From positions 1-57,632 of the IMG/VR virus record IMGVR_UViG_3300033553_000807: a stretch of DNA of 57,632 bases; one strand, 5' to 3'. Within the stretch, counting starts at the first letter, position 1. Every line of letters begins with the position of its first letter. A program made the position numbers and the translations under genes. Shown here piece after piece: positions 26,663-34,354 of the stretch. This DNA is from a virus. The notes below the pieces were generated by a model. It was not told where the DNA came from, did not search any database, and worked only from the letters and a program-made list of their open reading frames with translations.

Positions 26663-27046
26663 CTAACAATCTGCTCTGGTAGATATATAAGGCTTGAGAT
26701 AATTGTGCTTAAAATGTAAATTAAAGTTATCATTCAACTTCTGCCTATAGCGTATCGAGGCCGTCTGTCGATTAGAACTAAATAATTCTTCATTGGTAAT
26801 CACTATTAAAAACGGTTTGTAATCCTCTTTAATAGCAAAATCCCTACTTACATTCAACAACTTTACATCAGAATTAACGGATGTCATCTGAAAATCAGAC
26901 ACTACACTTACAGCATTAGTAACAGCAATAAATTGCCGGACTACTTCTGTTTTTTGCTTCTGCTCCGGCGTGGCGGTAGTATTTGCCATGACCGTGAAAC
27001 TAATCATCCCGACTAGTAACATAAAGAACAAACTGAATTGCTTCAT
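26663..27046 (-). CDS. Secreted protein, probable moron
   Basis: 127 residues with a clear signal peptide (MKQFSLFFMLLVGMISFTVMA, cleavage likely after A21 before NTTATPEQ). The mature ~105 residues are mixed (VRQFIAVTNAVSVVSDFQMT; YRQKLNDNFNLHFKHNYLKP) and unrecognised. It sits between the small and large terminase genes yet has its own terminator and an upstream palindrome with a near-consensus -7 box. That is the layout of a moron expressed from the prophage. Export would place it in the periplasm or outside the cell. Confidence 0.65.
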   Translation of the reverse strand: MKQFSLFFMLLVGMISFTVMANTTATPEQKQKTEVVRQFIAVTNAVSVVSDFQMTSVNSDVKLLNVSRDFAIKEDYKPFLIVITNEELFSSNRQTASIRYRQKLNDNFNLHFKHNYLKPYISTRADC

Positions 27047-27054
27047 TTCTTTAT

Positions 27055-27097
27055 TAAAAATAACATTATATATTATAAAGTAACATAATATGTTACT
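27055..27097 (-). promoter_or_regulatory. Moron promoter region with AGTAACAT palindrome
   Basis: A near-consensus leftward -7 box (TATTTTTA, 7 of 8) lies at 27055-27062. A perfect 8-3-8 palindrome AGTAACAT-AAT-ATGTTACT fills 27079-27097, its centre 26 bp upstream of the -7 box. A related sequence with 15 of 19 matches is at 29702-29720, in the same position relative to another -7 box. Confidence 0.5.
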
Positions 27098-27116
27098 AAA
27101 GTTATAAAAAATTTTA

Positions 27117-27572
27117 TTAACTATTTTTTAGGGCTTTTGCGACCAATTGTGCTATCCTGGCTTCTCTTGCTTCTGAATCCCCTTCCGAAATTACAATAGG
27201 GTTTTCTTTGTCGCCTTTAAAAACGGTTACGCGATCAGGATATAAACCTTCCAGCTTATTGATTTCCTTTTTTATACGATTTACAGCTGCCATACCTTGA
27301 GGCGTGCCTTTGTAAGATTCTTTTAATGAACGTGCGTCCTGTTTTAATTCTGCAATTCTTAACGACCTTTTCTGCTCAAGGGAAGATTCCTCTTCCTTGC
27401 GCCAGGATTCATAAGCTCTATTTAATAAATTTTTAGATTGTCTTCTGTAAACACCATATTGCTGCTCAATGTTTTTTAATATCAAATAATCTGGCACACC
27501 GCTAATGATCCAACCTTGAATGGTGAACACTCGCTTTTCGGTTTCAATTTTAGTGGACCTAACGCCTGCCAT
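27117..27572 (-). CDS. terS: Terminase small subunit
   Basis: 151 residues. The N-terminus has an HTH-like arrangement (FTIQGWIISGVPDYLILKNI ... YGVYRRQSKNLLNRAYESW), followed by a helical oligomerisation segment and a region containing INKLEGLYPDRVTV. The latter phrase and the size are common in Bacteroidota phage small terminases, which recognise the packaging site and recruit TerL. Confidence 0.7.
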   Translation of the reverse strand: MAGVRSTKIETEKRVFTIQGWIISGVPDYLILKNIEQQYGVYRRQSKNLLNRAYESWRKEEESSLEQKRSLRIAELKQDARSLKESYKGTPQGMAAVNRIKKEINKLEGLYPDRVTVFKGDKENPIVISEGDSEAREARIAQLVAKALKNS

Positions 27573-27579
27573 AAGATGT

Positions 27580-27816
27580 TTATTTAATTGGGAACATATA
27601 TTTTATAACAGAAATATGTCGGCTTAGTTCCGTAATTCTATCACGCAGCTTAATCGCTTCCTTTTCTCGCATTTGCCTGATTTCATTATCTGAATCTTGA
27701 ATTGCTTGAGGATCATAAGCTTTCAGTGCTTTTTCGAAGATCTCTTTTTCTTCTTCCAAATATTTTAAAATAGTGTCTCTCATCTCAATAAGAATTTCAT
27801 AATTAGTTTCTGCCAT
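27580..27816 (-). CDS. Coiled-coil small protein (78 aa)
   Basis: 78 residues from the ATG at 27816 (the longer frame starts at TTG). Almost entirely charged helix (YLEEEKEIFEKALKAYDPQ; IRQMREKEAIKLRDRITELS). It lies 7 bp upstream of terS, so it is probably co-transcribed and perhaps packaging-related. Not recognised. Confidence 0.55.
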   Translation of the reverse strand: MAETNYEILIEMRDTILKYLEEEKEIFEKALKAYDPQAIQDSDNEIRQMREKEAIKLRDRITELSRHISVIKYMFPIK

Positions 27817-27980
27817 TTTCAAATATTTATTATTACAGGCATAAAAGTAATAATAAACTTTAGATAAACCGGTACGGTGGCCGAAGCCACCGTTATCTTT
27901 TCAGGAGTTTTGATTAAGGTTCAAAACAGTCTCAAAAGGTTCTCATTCGACTGAGAACAGAAAATACAGCATAAAACCTG

Positions 27981-28133
27981 CTATATAGCGTAAAATATAT
28001 CACCGTTTAGCATTAAAACTTTATTGCCGTAAATTCCAAAAATTTCAGTTTGAACTTCAATATTTCCTTTATACATAATCTCTTTTGTATAAGTGATTTT
28101 TTGTCCTTTGCTTAAATTTTCTTTTAGTAACAT
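27981..28133 (-). CDS. Small protein (50 aa)
   Basis: 50 codons from MLLKENLSKGQKITYTKEIM to MLNGDIFYAI, 12 bp after the methyltransferase stop. The pattern suggests a small beta barrel (KITYTKEIMYKGNIEVQTEIFG). Unknown function. The 160 bp between this gene and 27816 shows no other feature beyond a short imperfect repeat around CCACC. Confidence 0.5.
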   Translation of the reverse strand: MLLKENLSKGQKITYTKEIMYKGNIEVQTEIFGIYGNKVLMLNGDIFYAI

Positions 28134-28145
28134 AATTTTCCGTCT

Positions 28146-29642
28146 TTATAACAGAGCAATATTGGGTTGATTATTCAACTCTTCCAAGTCTTCTCCCAAG
28201 TTTAACTCGGGATAATTCTCTTTTATTTTCTTTGGATCACCTTTGTAAAATACCAAGATGTTTTGATGCATTTTACCCACCTTTCTGCCGTTATTAAATT
28301 GCCTGCGTACTCTAATTGCCAAACTGCCTACTACGTTTATCAAAATAATTTCATTGTAAAGGGTTGCTCCGGCATCTTCAAAGCATTGAATGGTATCACT
28401 CACAAAGTTTTTGTAAAATCCTTTCTTGTCTCTAATGTCACCAACTACAAAACAAGCAAAACGGTCATCTTTTAACTGTGCAATTGATTTAAAAATAATG
28501 CTTCTGTATGCCAGATAAAAATCATCATAAGTCATATTCGATAAATCATTTGGATCATCGGAGTATTGCTCCAAATCGTGGTAAGGAGGGCAAGAATAAA
28601 TAAAATCAAATTCTCTTTCTTTACTTACTTCAGTGCCTAAAACCTTATTACTATCTCCAGCATACCATTTTATTTTAACTGGACTTAAGCCTAATTTTGA
28701 TGCTTGCTTTCGGTTAGCTTCACACTGATCGTCACGTAAATCGATTCCTAAATAATCATATCCTAAAACACCTGCCACAATTCCTCTAACTGAACCACCG
28801 GCAAACGGATCTAATATTTTACCGCCAACCGGACAAAACCATTGATAAGACAATTCACAAAGCACCGGATCAAATATGCTGGCGCCTTCATAAACGTGTA
28901 ATCCTTTTTTCTTTGCGTATTCAATAATCTCATCCCAATTAGGCTCTCGCCCTAAAGTATCGCGCATTTTATTACGCAGTTCGTAAATAGCGGTTGATTG
29001 TCCGCTTTTTGCAATCAGTTCAACATCCTCTCTCGTTTCTTGAGAATTAAACCCTAACGATAGCCATTTGCGTTTTCGTTCTTGCCAAACACCGGAACGG
29101 GTATCTAATATTGAAAAAGGAGGAAATATGAAACTGTCTTTTAATGATGAAGGAATAATTGGATCGCCATTGCTTTCGTTTTTATTCAAAAGCCCTTCAA
29201 ATTCAATGGCATCAAAATCTGATATGTTCATGATGGACTGCAAGTCCGGGAAGTCTAAATCAAAATTATTTACAAAGTCCAGCAATCCTTGCTGAGTGAT
29301 TTTTGCGTAAGCCGATGAATATACCAAAACCAATTCTGCAGCTTCCTTCATACTTGAGCAATCTATAAAAGTGGCTGGCAATAGTGCCGGAACTTCTTTT
29401 CCTAATTCAATTACTTTTTCTAAGTCTAAAAACCGATGACGGCCATCCAAACAGTAATTTATGCCTTTATGCTGCCAAACCTTAAACGGATCTATAAATT
29501 GGTATTTTAAAATTGATTCAATTAATTTTTCGGAGCCGTTGTTAACCCACTCTTTAAAGTTTTCTTGCTGAATGAATTTAAGCTCTCGCCAATTTATTAA
29601 CTCAGTTTTCAGTATTCTTGATTCAATTTGTGCTTCTTGCAT
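28146..29642 (-). CDS. ParB-like domain / DNA methyltransferase fusion
   Basis: 498 residues from the ATG at 29642; the upstream in-frame start is TTG and lies in the promoter. Residues ~5-130 are a ParB/sulfiredoxin-like domain (FIDPFKVWQHKGINYCLDGR, with DGRHR at 66-70). The C-terminal half is a SAM-dependent DNA methyltransferase: motif I DPFAGG at 278-283 and the catalytic CPPY (SCPPYHDL) at 351-354. It would methylate adenine or N4-cytosine, probably protecting phage DNA or marking it for packaging. Fusions of this type are frequent in phages; the ParB part may give DNA or nucleotide binding. Confidence 0.85.
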   Translation of the reverse strand: MQEAQIESRILKTELINWRELKFIQQENFKEWVNNGSEKLIESILKYQFIDPFKVWQHKGINYCLDGRHRFLDLEKVIELGKEVPALLPATFIDCSSMKEAAELVLVYSSAYAKITQQGLLDFVNNFDLDFPDLQSIMNISDFDAIEFEGLLNKNESNGDPIIPSSLKDSFIFPPFSILDTRSGVWQERKRKWLSLGFNSQETREDVELIAKSGQSTAIYELRNKMRDTLGREPNWDEIIEYAKKKGLHVYEGASIFDPVLCELSYQWFCPVGGKILDPFAGGSVRGIVAGVLGYDYLGIDLRDDQCEANRKQASKLGLSPVKIKWYAGDSNKVLGTEVSKEREFDFIYSCPPYHDLEQYSDDPNDLSNMTYDDFYLAYRSIIFKSIAQLKDDRFACFVVGDIRDKKGFYKNFVSDTIQCFEDAGATLYNEIILINVVGSLAIRVRRQFNNGRKVGKMHQNILVFYKGDPKKIKENYPELNLGEDLEELNNQPNIALL

Positions 29643-29678
29643 AGGTTTAAAAAGTTTTTCTTTGGTAATATTCTGTAA

Positions 29679-29720
29679 CAAATGTATAAAATATACAACT
29701 AAGTTGCATTATATGTTATT
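29679..29720 (-). promoter_or_regulatory. Promoter and palindrome of the methyltransferase operon
   Basis: The leftward -7 box TACATTTG lies at 29679-29686. Upstream is an imperfect palindrome at 29702-29720 that matches the moron palindrome at 15 of 19 bases, flanked by AACTAA and TTAGTT. The centre is 25 bp from the -7 box, like the other phage operators. Confidence 0.45.
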
Positions 29721-29741
29721 AGTTAAATTTTAAAGTACTGA

Positions 29742-29942
29742 TTATAAGGGTGTTTTGATAAAGCATAACTCACATTGTTTGTAAGCTAAAGTACCCGGCC
29801 TTATATATAGCTTCCATTTATGGTTACAAACTGGCTCCTTTGGAAGTAATTTATTTAAGTATTGTTTAATTTCGGTCAATATTAGTTCCGCATTTTCACT
29901 TTTTAAGGTCGTTTCTTCTATTTCAACAGTGATTATTGCCAT
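29742..29942 (-). CDS. Small putative zinc-binding protein (66 aa)
   Basis: 66 residues. The first half is a beta-alpha unit (MAIITVEIEETTLKSENAEL). The second half has CNHKW and CELC, a C-x-H ... C-x2-C set spaced like a small zinc ribbon. First of four adjacent Cys-bearing small genes. Unknown role. Confidence 0.55.
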   Translation of the reverse strand: MAIITVEIEETTLKSENAELILTEIKQYLNKLLPKEPVCNHKWKLYIRPGTLAYKQCELCFIKTPL

Positions 29943-29944
29943 TT

Positions 29945-30295
29945 TTAAACATCTTTTAATTCAACCGTTTGTCCTTTTAAGAGATGAGTGCAATCATTTA
30001 AAAATTCTATCATACCATTTCTAATAAATGAATGACATACTTCGTGTAAATCGTAAGGTAATTCTGCTCTGGTTGGATATCTATTGTGTTTTTTATAAAA
30101 TGCCTTAGATTTATTATTGTTCTCTGGCGATGAATAATCATACATTATTAAATATGACGGTGATATTGTTGGCTTTTCAAAATCTTGGTTAAATTGCCAT
30201 CTATCATCAAATGCGTGTTCGCAATTACAGCCTGGGCAAACAAATAGATATTGAAATGTATTTTCACTTGCTGGAACTTTCTTTATTTTAGTCAT
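29945..30295 (-). CDS. DUF6527-like zinc-ribbon protein
   Basis: 116 residues. C-x2-C-x-C near the N-terminus (LFVCPGCNCEHAF) is followed by the highly characteristic C-terminal phrase CHSFIRNGMIEFLNDCTHLL plus KGQTVEL. That phrase matches a widespread phage family (DUF6527, often mis-named ammonia monooxygenase). Function is unknown; the Cys/His set suggests structural zinc. It is 2 bp from the next gene. Confidence 0.75.
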   Translation of the reverse strand: MTKIKKVPASENTFQYLFVCPGCNCEHAFDDRWQFNQDFEKPTISPSYLIMYDYSSPENNNKSKAFYKKHNRYPTRAELPYDLHEVCHSFIRNGMIEFLNDCTHLLKGQTVELKDV

Positions 30296-30309
30296 TACAT
30301 TTTATATTG

Positions 30310-30531
30310 TTAATTAGTGGTGTGTAACAATGGACAATAACCTTTTGCAGTTCCAAGCGAACTATTTGGATTTGGATTACATTTATGTCCTTGACAACCT
30401 GTGTAACACCAAGTAGCTTTTTCAATACTCATATCTTTACAATCATTATCATAATCAGGGCAAACTTGATCTTTGTCATATTTTTTAGCAAATTCTTTTG
30501 CTGCTGAAATAGGTGTTATTTTGGATTCCAT
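30310..30531 (-). CDS. Cysteine-rich small protein (73 aa)
   Basis: 73 residues with six to seven cysteines in the second half (CPDYDNDCKDMSIEKATWC; GCQGHKC ... GYCPLLH), probably metal-binding or disulphide-rich. It overlaps the start of the upstream gene's stop by one base, so translation is coupled. Not recognised. Confidence 0.5.
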   Translation of the reverse strand: MESKITPISAAKEFAKKYDKDQVCPDYDNDCKDMSIEKATWCYTGCQGHKCNPNPNSSLGTAKGYCPLLHTTN

Positions 30532-30770
30532 TACTCAATAATTTCATTTTTAAAGGCTGCTAATTTCATTGGATGCATTTGTCCTTTTCCAACTACTTGT
30601 TTGTACCAAATTTTCCCGGTAGCTGAAATCTCGTCCAATTCATCTTGAGTGAATTCAAAACACATATTAAGGCTTCCGTCATTTTGTTGGTACTGAACGT
30701 GAACGGTATTAAACTCGTCTTGGTGTTCAGCAATTTTATTGGTTACTTCCGGGAATTCTACTGATTTCAT
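30531..30770 (-). CDS. Small conserved phage protein (79 aa)
   Basis: 79 residues, mixed beta/alpha (FNTVHVQYQQNDGSLNMCFE; GKIWYKQVVGKGQMHPMKLA). The phrase IWYKQVVGKGQMHPM looks like a conserved motif of small Bacteroidota phage proteins, but no function is known to me. Coupled to the Cys-rich gene. Confidence 0.5.
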   Translation of the reverse strand: MKSVEFPEVTNKIAEHQDEFNTVHVQYQQNDGSLNMCFEFTQDELDEISATGKIWYKQVVGKGQMHPMKLAAFKNEIIE

Positions 30771-30894
30771 AATTTATATTTTAATTTCTTTAGCCTTGCT
30801 ATCTGAACAGCTGTTTCAGAAATTCAATTGATGTTTTAAATTGTACATTTTTAAAACAAAAATTAAACTTTCACAAGGCTCTCTTTCTAGTTTG

Positions 30895-30967
30895 TAGCGA
30901 GAACAGGACTCGAACCTGTGACCTGTGGAATATGAGTCCACCGAGCTACCAACTGCTCTATCTCGCG
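30895..30967 (-). tRNA. tRNA with CAT anticodon (Met, or Ile if modified)
   Basis: A canonical 73-nt tRNA read leftward. Arms: acceptor CGCGAGA with TCTCGC; D arm GAGC-AGTTGGTA-GCTC; anticodon arm GTGGA-CTCATAT-TCCAC (anticodon CAT); variable AGGTC; T arm ACAGG-TTCGAGT-CCTGT; discriminator A. CCA is not encoded. With a 7-bp acceptor the 1:72 pair is C-T, a mismatch recalling but not equal to the C1-A72 of initiator tRNAs. The anticodon stem lacks the three G:C pairs of initiators, so elongator Met or Ile(CAU) is likelier. Confidence 0.9.
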
Positions 30968-30993
30968 GTTTTAAAGTAAACTTGTTCAGATTT

Positions 30994-31461
30994 TTAATCC
31001 TGCCTAAGCTTTTCAGATTTTAAATCCTGTTTACTTTGTTTTTTCTTAAAGTTGTGTATCAGCATAAAAGCATCCCTGGCGTGTTCACTTGTTGAGGATG
31101 CAATACCTGTAATTTTTTGAAACATTTTTTCTTCAATTTTGGTGCCCCCTTTAATTGGGTGCAACATTTCAAAAGTTATTTTGTTTTCTGAATTTTTATT
31201 GATTTGAGTGAGAAAATCTTCCCAAATTTTGCAATCTCTTTTAATTGATCCGGCGCCTTGTTGTTTTTCTTGCGCCCTTTGGCCAAACCACTTTCTTTTT
31301 CTGGCATCTTCAACTCTAATGTGTGCTTCAATATCTTTGTTTGAAAGGCCTACAATAAAATTAATGGCGTTGTGAATGGCCATTGTTTTAGCAAACTTAT
31401 TTTCGCCATTAATATAGCCAATACCAGTTTTAACGCCAGGATCTATTCCTATGTAAATCAA
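30994..31461 (-). CDS. RuvC-like Holliday junction resolvase
   Basis: 155 residues. RNase H-fold resolvase motifs: IGIDPGVKTGIGY (D7), RVEDAR (E51, D52) and SEHARDAF (D130), the acidic set that binds two Mg ions. It would resolve replication or recombination junctions before packaging. The start is a TTG at 31461. There is an in-frame stop five codons upstream and no ATG, and the catalytic D7 cannot be far from the N-terminus, so a TTG (or other non-ATG) start is required. Confidence 0.85.
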   Translation of the reverse strand: MIYIGIDPGVKTGIGYINGENKFAKTMAIHNAINFIVGLSNKDIEAHIRVEDARKRKWFGQRAQEKQQGAGSIKRDCKIWEDFLTQINKNSENKITFEMLHPIKGGTKIEEKMFQKITGIASSTSEHARDAFMLIHNFKKKQSKQDLKSEKLRQD

Positions 31462-31591
31462 TTGATGAAAAATTTATTGAAATATCGTGCCTAAGTGTAT
31501 CTTTAGGACTTTTGAAGAATCTATAACAAGCTCAAATATAGTTAATTCTATTGAATTTTAGCTTGTTTTTTAACTAAGTTTTAGTAAATAA

Positions 31592-31792
31592 TTAATATTT
31601 AATTTTCACATCTTTTAGAACATTAATTGCAAATTGAAGTTCTATTATTTCGAGTTCTATGTTTGCCATATCATTTAAGGCAAATTCATAATCAGTTAAA
31701 AGTTCAGGTTCATCGCTAATTTTTTCAGCCTTGTCAAAAGCTTCATTTAACTTTTCAATTCTTGCTACTAAAGTGTTAATTGCTTTTTGCAT
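31592..31792 (-). CDS. Small coiled-coil protein (66 aa)
   Basis: 66 residues from the ATG at 31792; a TTG at 31813 would add seven. Charged helix throughout (LVARIEKLNEAFDKAEKISD; MANIELEIIELQFAINVLKD). No motif; unknown. Confidence 0.5.
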   Translation of the reverse strand: MQKAINTLVARIEKLNEAFDKAEKISDEPELLTDYEFALNDMANIELEIIELQFAINVLKDVKIKY

Positions 31793-31857
31793 AAAATTTT
31801 GTTTTGATTCCAATTCATTTTAAGTAAGTTTTTTCTAATCCGCTCTACATTCAACAT

Positions 31858-31892
31858 CTGATAAAACCACATAAAAAAACGTGGTTTATCAG
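31858..31892. repeat. Long hairpin upstream of the 31.6 kb gene
   Basis: CTGATAAaACCAC and GTGGTTTATCAG arms around an A-rich loop. The arms pair over 12 bases with one bulge. It has no U-run on either strand after the stem, so it is not a clean terminator and may act on RNA stability. The rest of 31893-32121 has no credible gene; I see only short frames of under 20 codons. Confidence 0.4.
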
Positions 31893-32008
31893 TAAGTTAA
31901 ATGTCATTTGCTCGGTAGAAGGCGTATTTGCGCTACTGTTTTTTTACTCATTTCTTTGTTTCTTTACTTATTTTTGTCGTTTAATATCTTACGCAAACGG
32001 CAGTTAAC

Positions 32009-32636
32009 TTCGCATATAAGTATAAAAAGTAAAATGCCTTTGCGCTTTTTTCCAACGCTCAAATAAATAAGTTTTTCAAACACATTTATTTTTATCCATC
32101 TACGCTTAAACAAAACCTATTCTAATCTTTTTTAAACATAGATTTTATATGAGTAAGCATTCTATCCTCTAATCCAGAAACATAATACTCCACACTTATT
32201 TTTAATTTATCTAAAGTTTTTTCCTCAAACTTCTTCTCAAAAACTTCTTCTTCAAAAACATATACAGTTAATGTTCCGTGATACATCCCATATTCTTCAG
32301 AAGACTTATGCGGTGGGTAAAATCGAGAACTAATACTACAAACAGTTCCGTCATAATCTAATTTTAAACCACAATCCCAAGACCATTCACACTTATTTTT
32401 AGAATCGTCATTAGTTTTTTCCGCCCATTTATGAGCTACATCAAACATATCTTTAGAATTTACGCCCCAAAATTCTCTATTATCTAATTTGTTTTTAAAA
32501 TCTGTTATATCCATAATATTGTCTTTTAATAATTCAAATTTAATCTTTTATTACCGTAAATAGTTTGCGAAAAGCAAACACTTTACTACATTCAATTTTG
32601 CCACTTCTTTTTTACTTTTTATTCTCATATACGCAT
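32009..32636. repeat. Imperfect ~25-bp inverted repeats flanking the 32.1 kb gene
   Basis: CGCATATAAGTATAAAAAGT at about 32011-32030 on the plus strand resembles the reverse complement of 32608-32636 (CGTATATGAGAATAAAAAGT). Both run on into AAAA. The pair brackets the gene 32122-32514. Nearby, TACATTCAA (32587-32595) and TTGAATGTA (32640-32648) form a second inverted pair, and TACATTCAA also occurs at 31846-31854. They may be remnants of a small inserted cassette. Confidence 0.35.
32122..32514 (-). CDS. Hypothetical protein (130 aa)
   Basis: 130 residues. It contains a central beta-type segment (CEWSWDCGLKLDYDGTVCSI; GMYHGTLTVYVFEEE) and a helical C-terminus (VSGLEDRMLTHIKSMFKKD). Not recognised. 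It is isolated from its neighbours by 150-300 bp of non-coding DNA with inverted repeats on both sides, so it may be a separate transcription unit or a recent acquisition. Confidence 0.5.
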   Translation of the reverse strand: MDITDFKNKLDNREFWGVNSKDMFDVAHKWAEKTNDDSKNKCEWSWDCGLKLDYDGTVCSISSRFYPPHKSSEEYGMYHGTLTVYVFEEEVFEKKFEEKTLDKLKISVEYYVSGLEDRMLTHIKSMFKKD

Positions 32637-32659
32637 ACGTTGAATGTAATGCTATAATT

Positions 32660-32857
32660 CTAGTCAGCATTAAACTCATCGCAATTTCTAAAATAACCGC
32701 CGTGTTTAGAATATTTTTCACGTTCCGAACCTTTTCTAAACATCACTTTTTTACCTAATTTACATTGTGCATTTGTAATTATTTTTCCAAACAAATTATC
32801 ATTTTCGATAACTATCGGAATAAAATTCACGCAAAAATTACATTCTACTGTTTTCAT
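32660..32857 (-). CDS. Small Cys-containing protein (65 aa)
   Basis: 65 residues with C-x2-C at the start (MKTVECNFCVNFIP) and single cysteines in NAQCKLG and FRNCDEF. The four could ligate one zinc. The pattern C-x2-C ... C-x-LGK ... C is frequent in small phage proteins. Unknown role. Confidence 0.5.
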   Translation of the reverse strand: MKTVECNFCVNFIPIVIENDNLFGKIITNAQCKLGKKVMFRKGSEREKYSKHGGYFRNCDEFNAD

Positions 32858-32874
32858 TTTTTAGAATCTTTAAG

Positions 32875-33132
32875 TTACCATTCAGTTGATCCAATAATTG
32901 TGAAATCATCACCACAAGACAAATCATATAGTGATATTTCAGGACATTCATCAAAAGTTGAAGTATCTGTATTAGTTAGCATTGTTGTTTTGGCCAGTTC
33001 CTCTGAAATTTCTTCAACTTCATTAATATCTTGAAACCCTTCGTATTCGGCTTCATAACTTTGCAATAAATGAAGTTGGCTTTTTGCTTGAATAAATTCT
33101 GTCCTGTCTGAAAATTCTAATTTGAAAATCAT
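32875..33132 (-). CDS. Small acidic protein (85 aa)
   Basis: 85 residues, strongly acidic (EYEGFQDINEVEEISEELAK; TFDECPEISLYDLSCGDDFT), starting MIFKLEFSDRTEF. No motif. Accessory early-region gene between two Cys/YopX-type genes. Confidence 0.45.
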   Translation of the reverse strand: MIFKLEFSDRTEFIQAKSQLHLLQSYEAEYEGFQDINEVEEISEELAKTTMLTNTDTSTFDECPEISLYDLSCGDDFTIIGSTEW

Positions 33133-33155
33133 AATTTTTATTTTTTTGGTAATTA

Positions 33156-33476
33156 TTAAAATTCAGTTTTTAGTTCTGGATTCTCATAAATATTTCCAAT
33201 AACTCTATTGTTTCCTTGACCAACTATGAAAGATAATAATATAGTTTCTGTTCGGCTTGGTTTAATGGCGTGGTAATTACCACCTCTAAACTCTATTATT
33301 CTTTTACTCTCGCCATTTAAAAATATATCGCCTTCATAAATTTCAACTCCGTTTTTGTCTTTCAGTCCTGTAAATTGCATAACATTATCTTCCAAAGAAG
33401 GTGCAATTGTATCAGATAAATCAAAGTGGTGCATTTTTTTACCATCCCAAGCTCTAAATTTAATTTCTCTATTCAT
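33156..33476 (-). CDS. YopX family protein
   Basis: 106 residues with the YopX hallmarks: REIKFRAWDGKKM at the N-terminus, then MQFTGLKDKNGVEIYEGDI and a C-terminal VIGNIYENPEL. YopX proteins are widespread in phages of Bacteroidota and Bacillota. Their function is unknown; the fold suggests a small beta-rich RNA/DNA- or ligand-binding protein. Confidence 0.9.
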   Translation of the reverse strand: MNREIKFRAWDGKKMHHFDLSDTIAPSLEDNVMQFTGLKDKNGVEIYEGDIFLNGESKRIIEFRGGNYHAIKPSRTETILLSFIVGQGNNRVIGNIYENPELKTEF

Positions 33477-33513
33477 CTTTTTTTGTTTTAAATTTTCAAT
33501 TATATTTATTTTT

Positions 33514-33924
33514 TTAAAACTCCCAAAAAGAGAGCTTTCCTTTTACGTTTAATATTGGCTTCTTGTAAAGTACAGGATTAGCCAGCACCCAATTGTAGAT
33601 TGGTTTTTTTGGATAAAATATTTGATTACCACTTTTAGCAAATTCTGTTTTTTCAGCCCAAATGCTTTTGTGATTAACAACACAATCGACAATGTCAACT
33701 TCGCCAATAATGGCAGATTTTGGATAACAGAATTCACAAAATCCATTTTGAAGTGCTCTTATTTGATCTTCGTTTAAAAGTTCAATTGGTACACCAGCTG
33801 ATTTAGCCGATGCATGAATAAATATTTTACCTCTAAAATTTGTTTTCCAGGTTCTGTTTTCGATATCTTTAATTCCGTGAGCAATTAAGGAAGCCCAAGG
33901 TTGTTTTATGGATAAGCACTTCAT
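33514..33924 (-). CDS. ASCH-domain protein
   Basis: 136 residues. The N-terminus CLSIKQPWASLIAHGIKDIE followed by NRTWKTNFRGKIFIHASAK is the signature of the ASCH beta-barrel, an RNA/nucleotide-binding domain. Known activities in the superfamily include amidohydrolase action on modified nucleosides. It lies among small accessory genes near the replication module. Confidence 0.85.
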   Translation of the reverse strand: MKCLSIKQPWASLIAHGIKDIENRTWKTNFRGKIFIHASAKSAGVPIELLNEDQIRALQNGFCEFCYPKSAIIGEVDIVDCVVNHKSIWAEKTEFAKSGNQIFYPKKPIYNWVLANPVLYKKPILNVKGKLSFWEF

Positions 33925-33927
33925 AAA

Positions 33928-34353
33928 TTACCTTTTTACAGCGTTAATTAATGAAATTTCCGCTTTCTGAATATTAACCATGGTATTGGCTACATCGCAA
34001 ATAGATTTCGCTTTTTTTATTTTTTCATCTGTGGATCCTTCATTAATTTCCTTTAAAACATCCATCAATGATTTTTTAAGCGAAATGTTTTCTGCCGATG
34101 GTTGGTAGCCATTTATGATAATTTCTTTAGGTTCGTTGGTTTTTTCTGGTAAAAAATTATCCTTAGGAAAATCTCTTAAGGAATTTAGAAAAGGTTCTAT
34201 TTCAGAAGGCAAAAAAGTATAGTTTCTTCCATCTGTTTTTACGATAATTGTTTCGCCAACTACCTTAAACGAGTTTATTTTTATTTTTTCGTCTTTGTAA
34301 TATTTTACTTTCCCGATCAATTCTTCTAATTTTTTGCTTGTTTCTTCTGACAT
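33928..34353 (-). CDS. Hypothetical protein (141 aa)
   Basis: 141 residues. A beta segment around 25-55 (SFKVVGETIIVKTDGRNYTF) is followed by a Pro-rich linker and a helical C-terminus (DVLKEINEGSTDEKIKKAKS ... NTMVNIQKAEISLINAV). The C-terminal stretch resembles helical parts of small phage regulatory proteins. No firm family. It is 2 bp from the HNH gene. Confidence 0.5.
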   Translation of the reverse strand: MSEETSKKLEELIGKVKYYKDEKIKINSFKVVGETIIVKTDGRNYTFLPSEIEPFLNSLRDFPKDNFLPEKTNEPKEIIINGYQPSAENISLKKSLMDVLKEINEGSTDEKIKKAKSICDVANTMVNIQKAEISLINAVKR

Positions 34354-34354
34354 T

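Noticed and set aside
29642-29681. TTG start for the ParB-methyltransferase
   Set aside because: The TTG lies in the -7 box region. The ATG at 29642 begins the recogn­isable domain with no loss.
31893-32121. Small genes in the 31.9-32.1 kb gap
   Set aside because: All leftward ATG frames stop within about 20 codons, and no -7 box is placed to express them.
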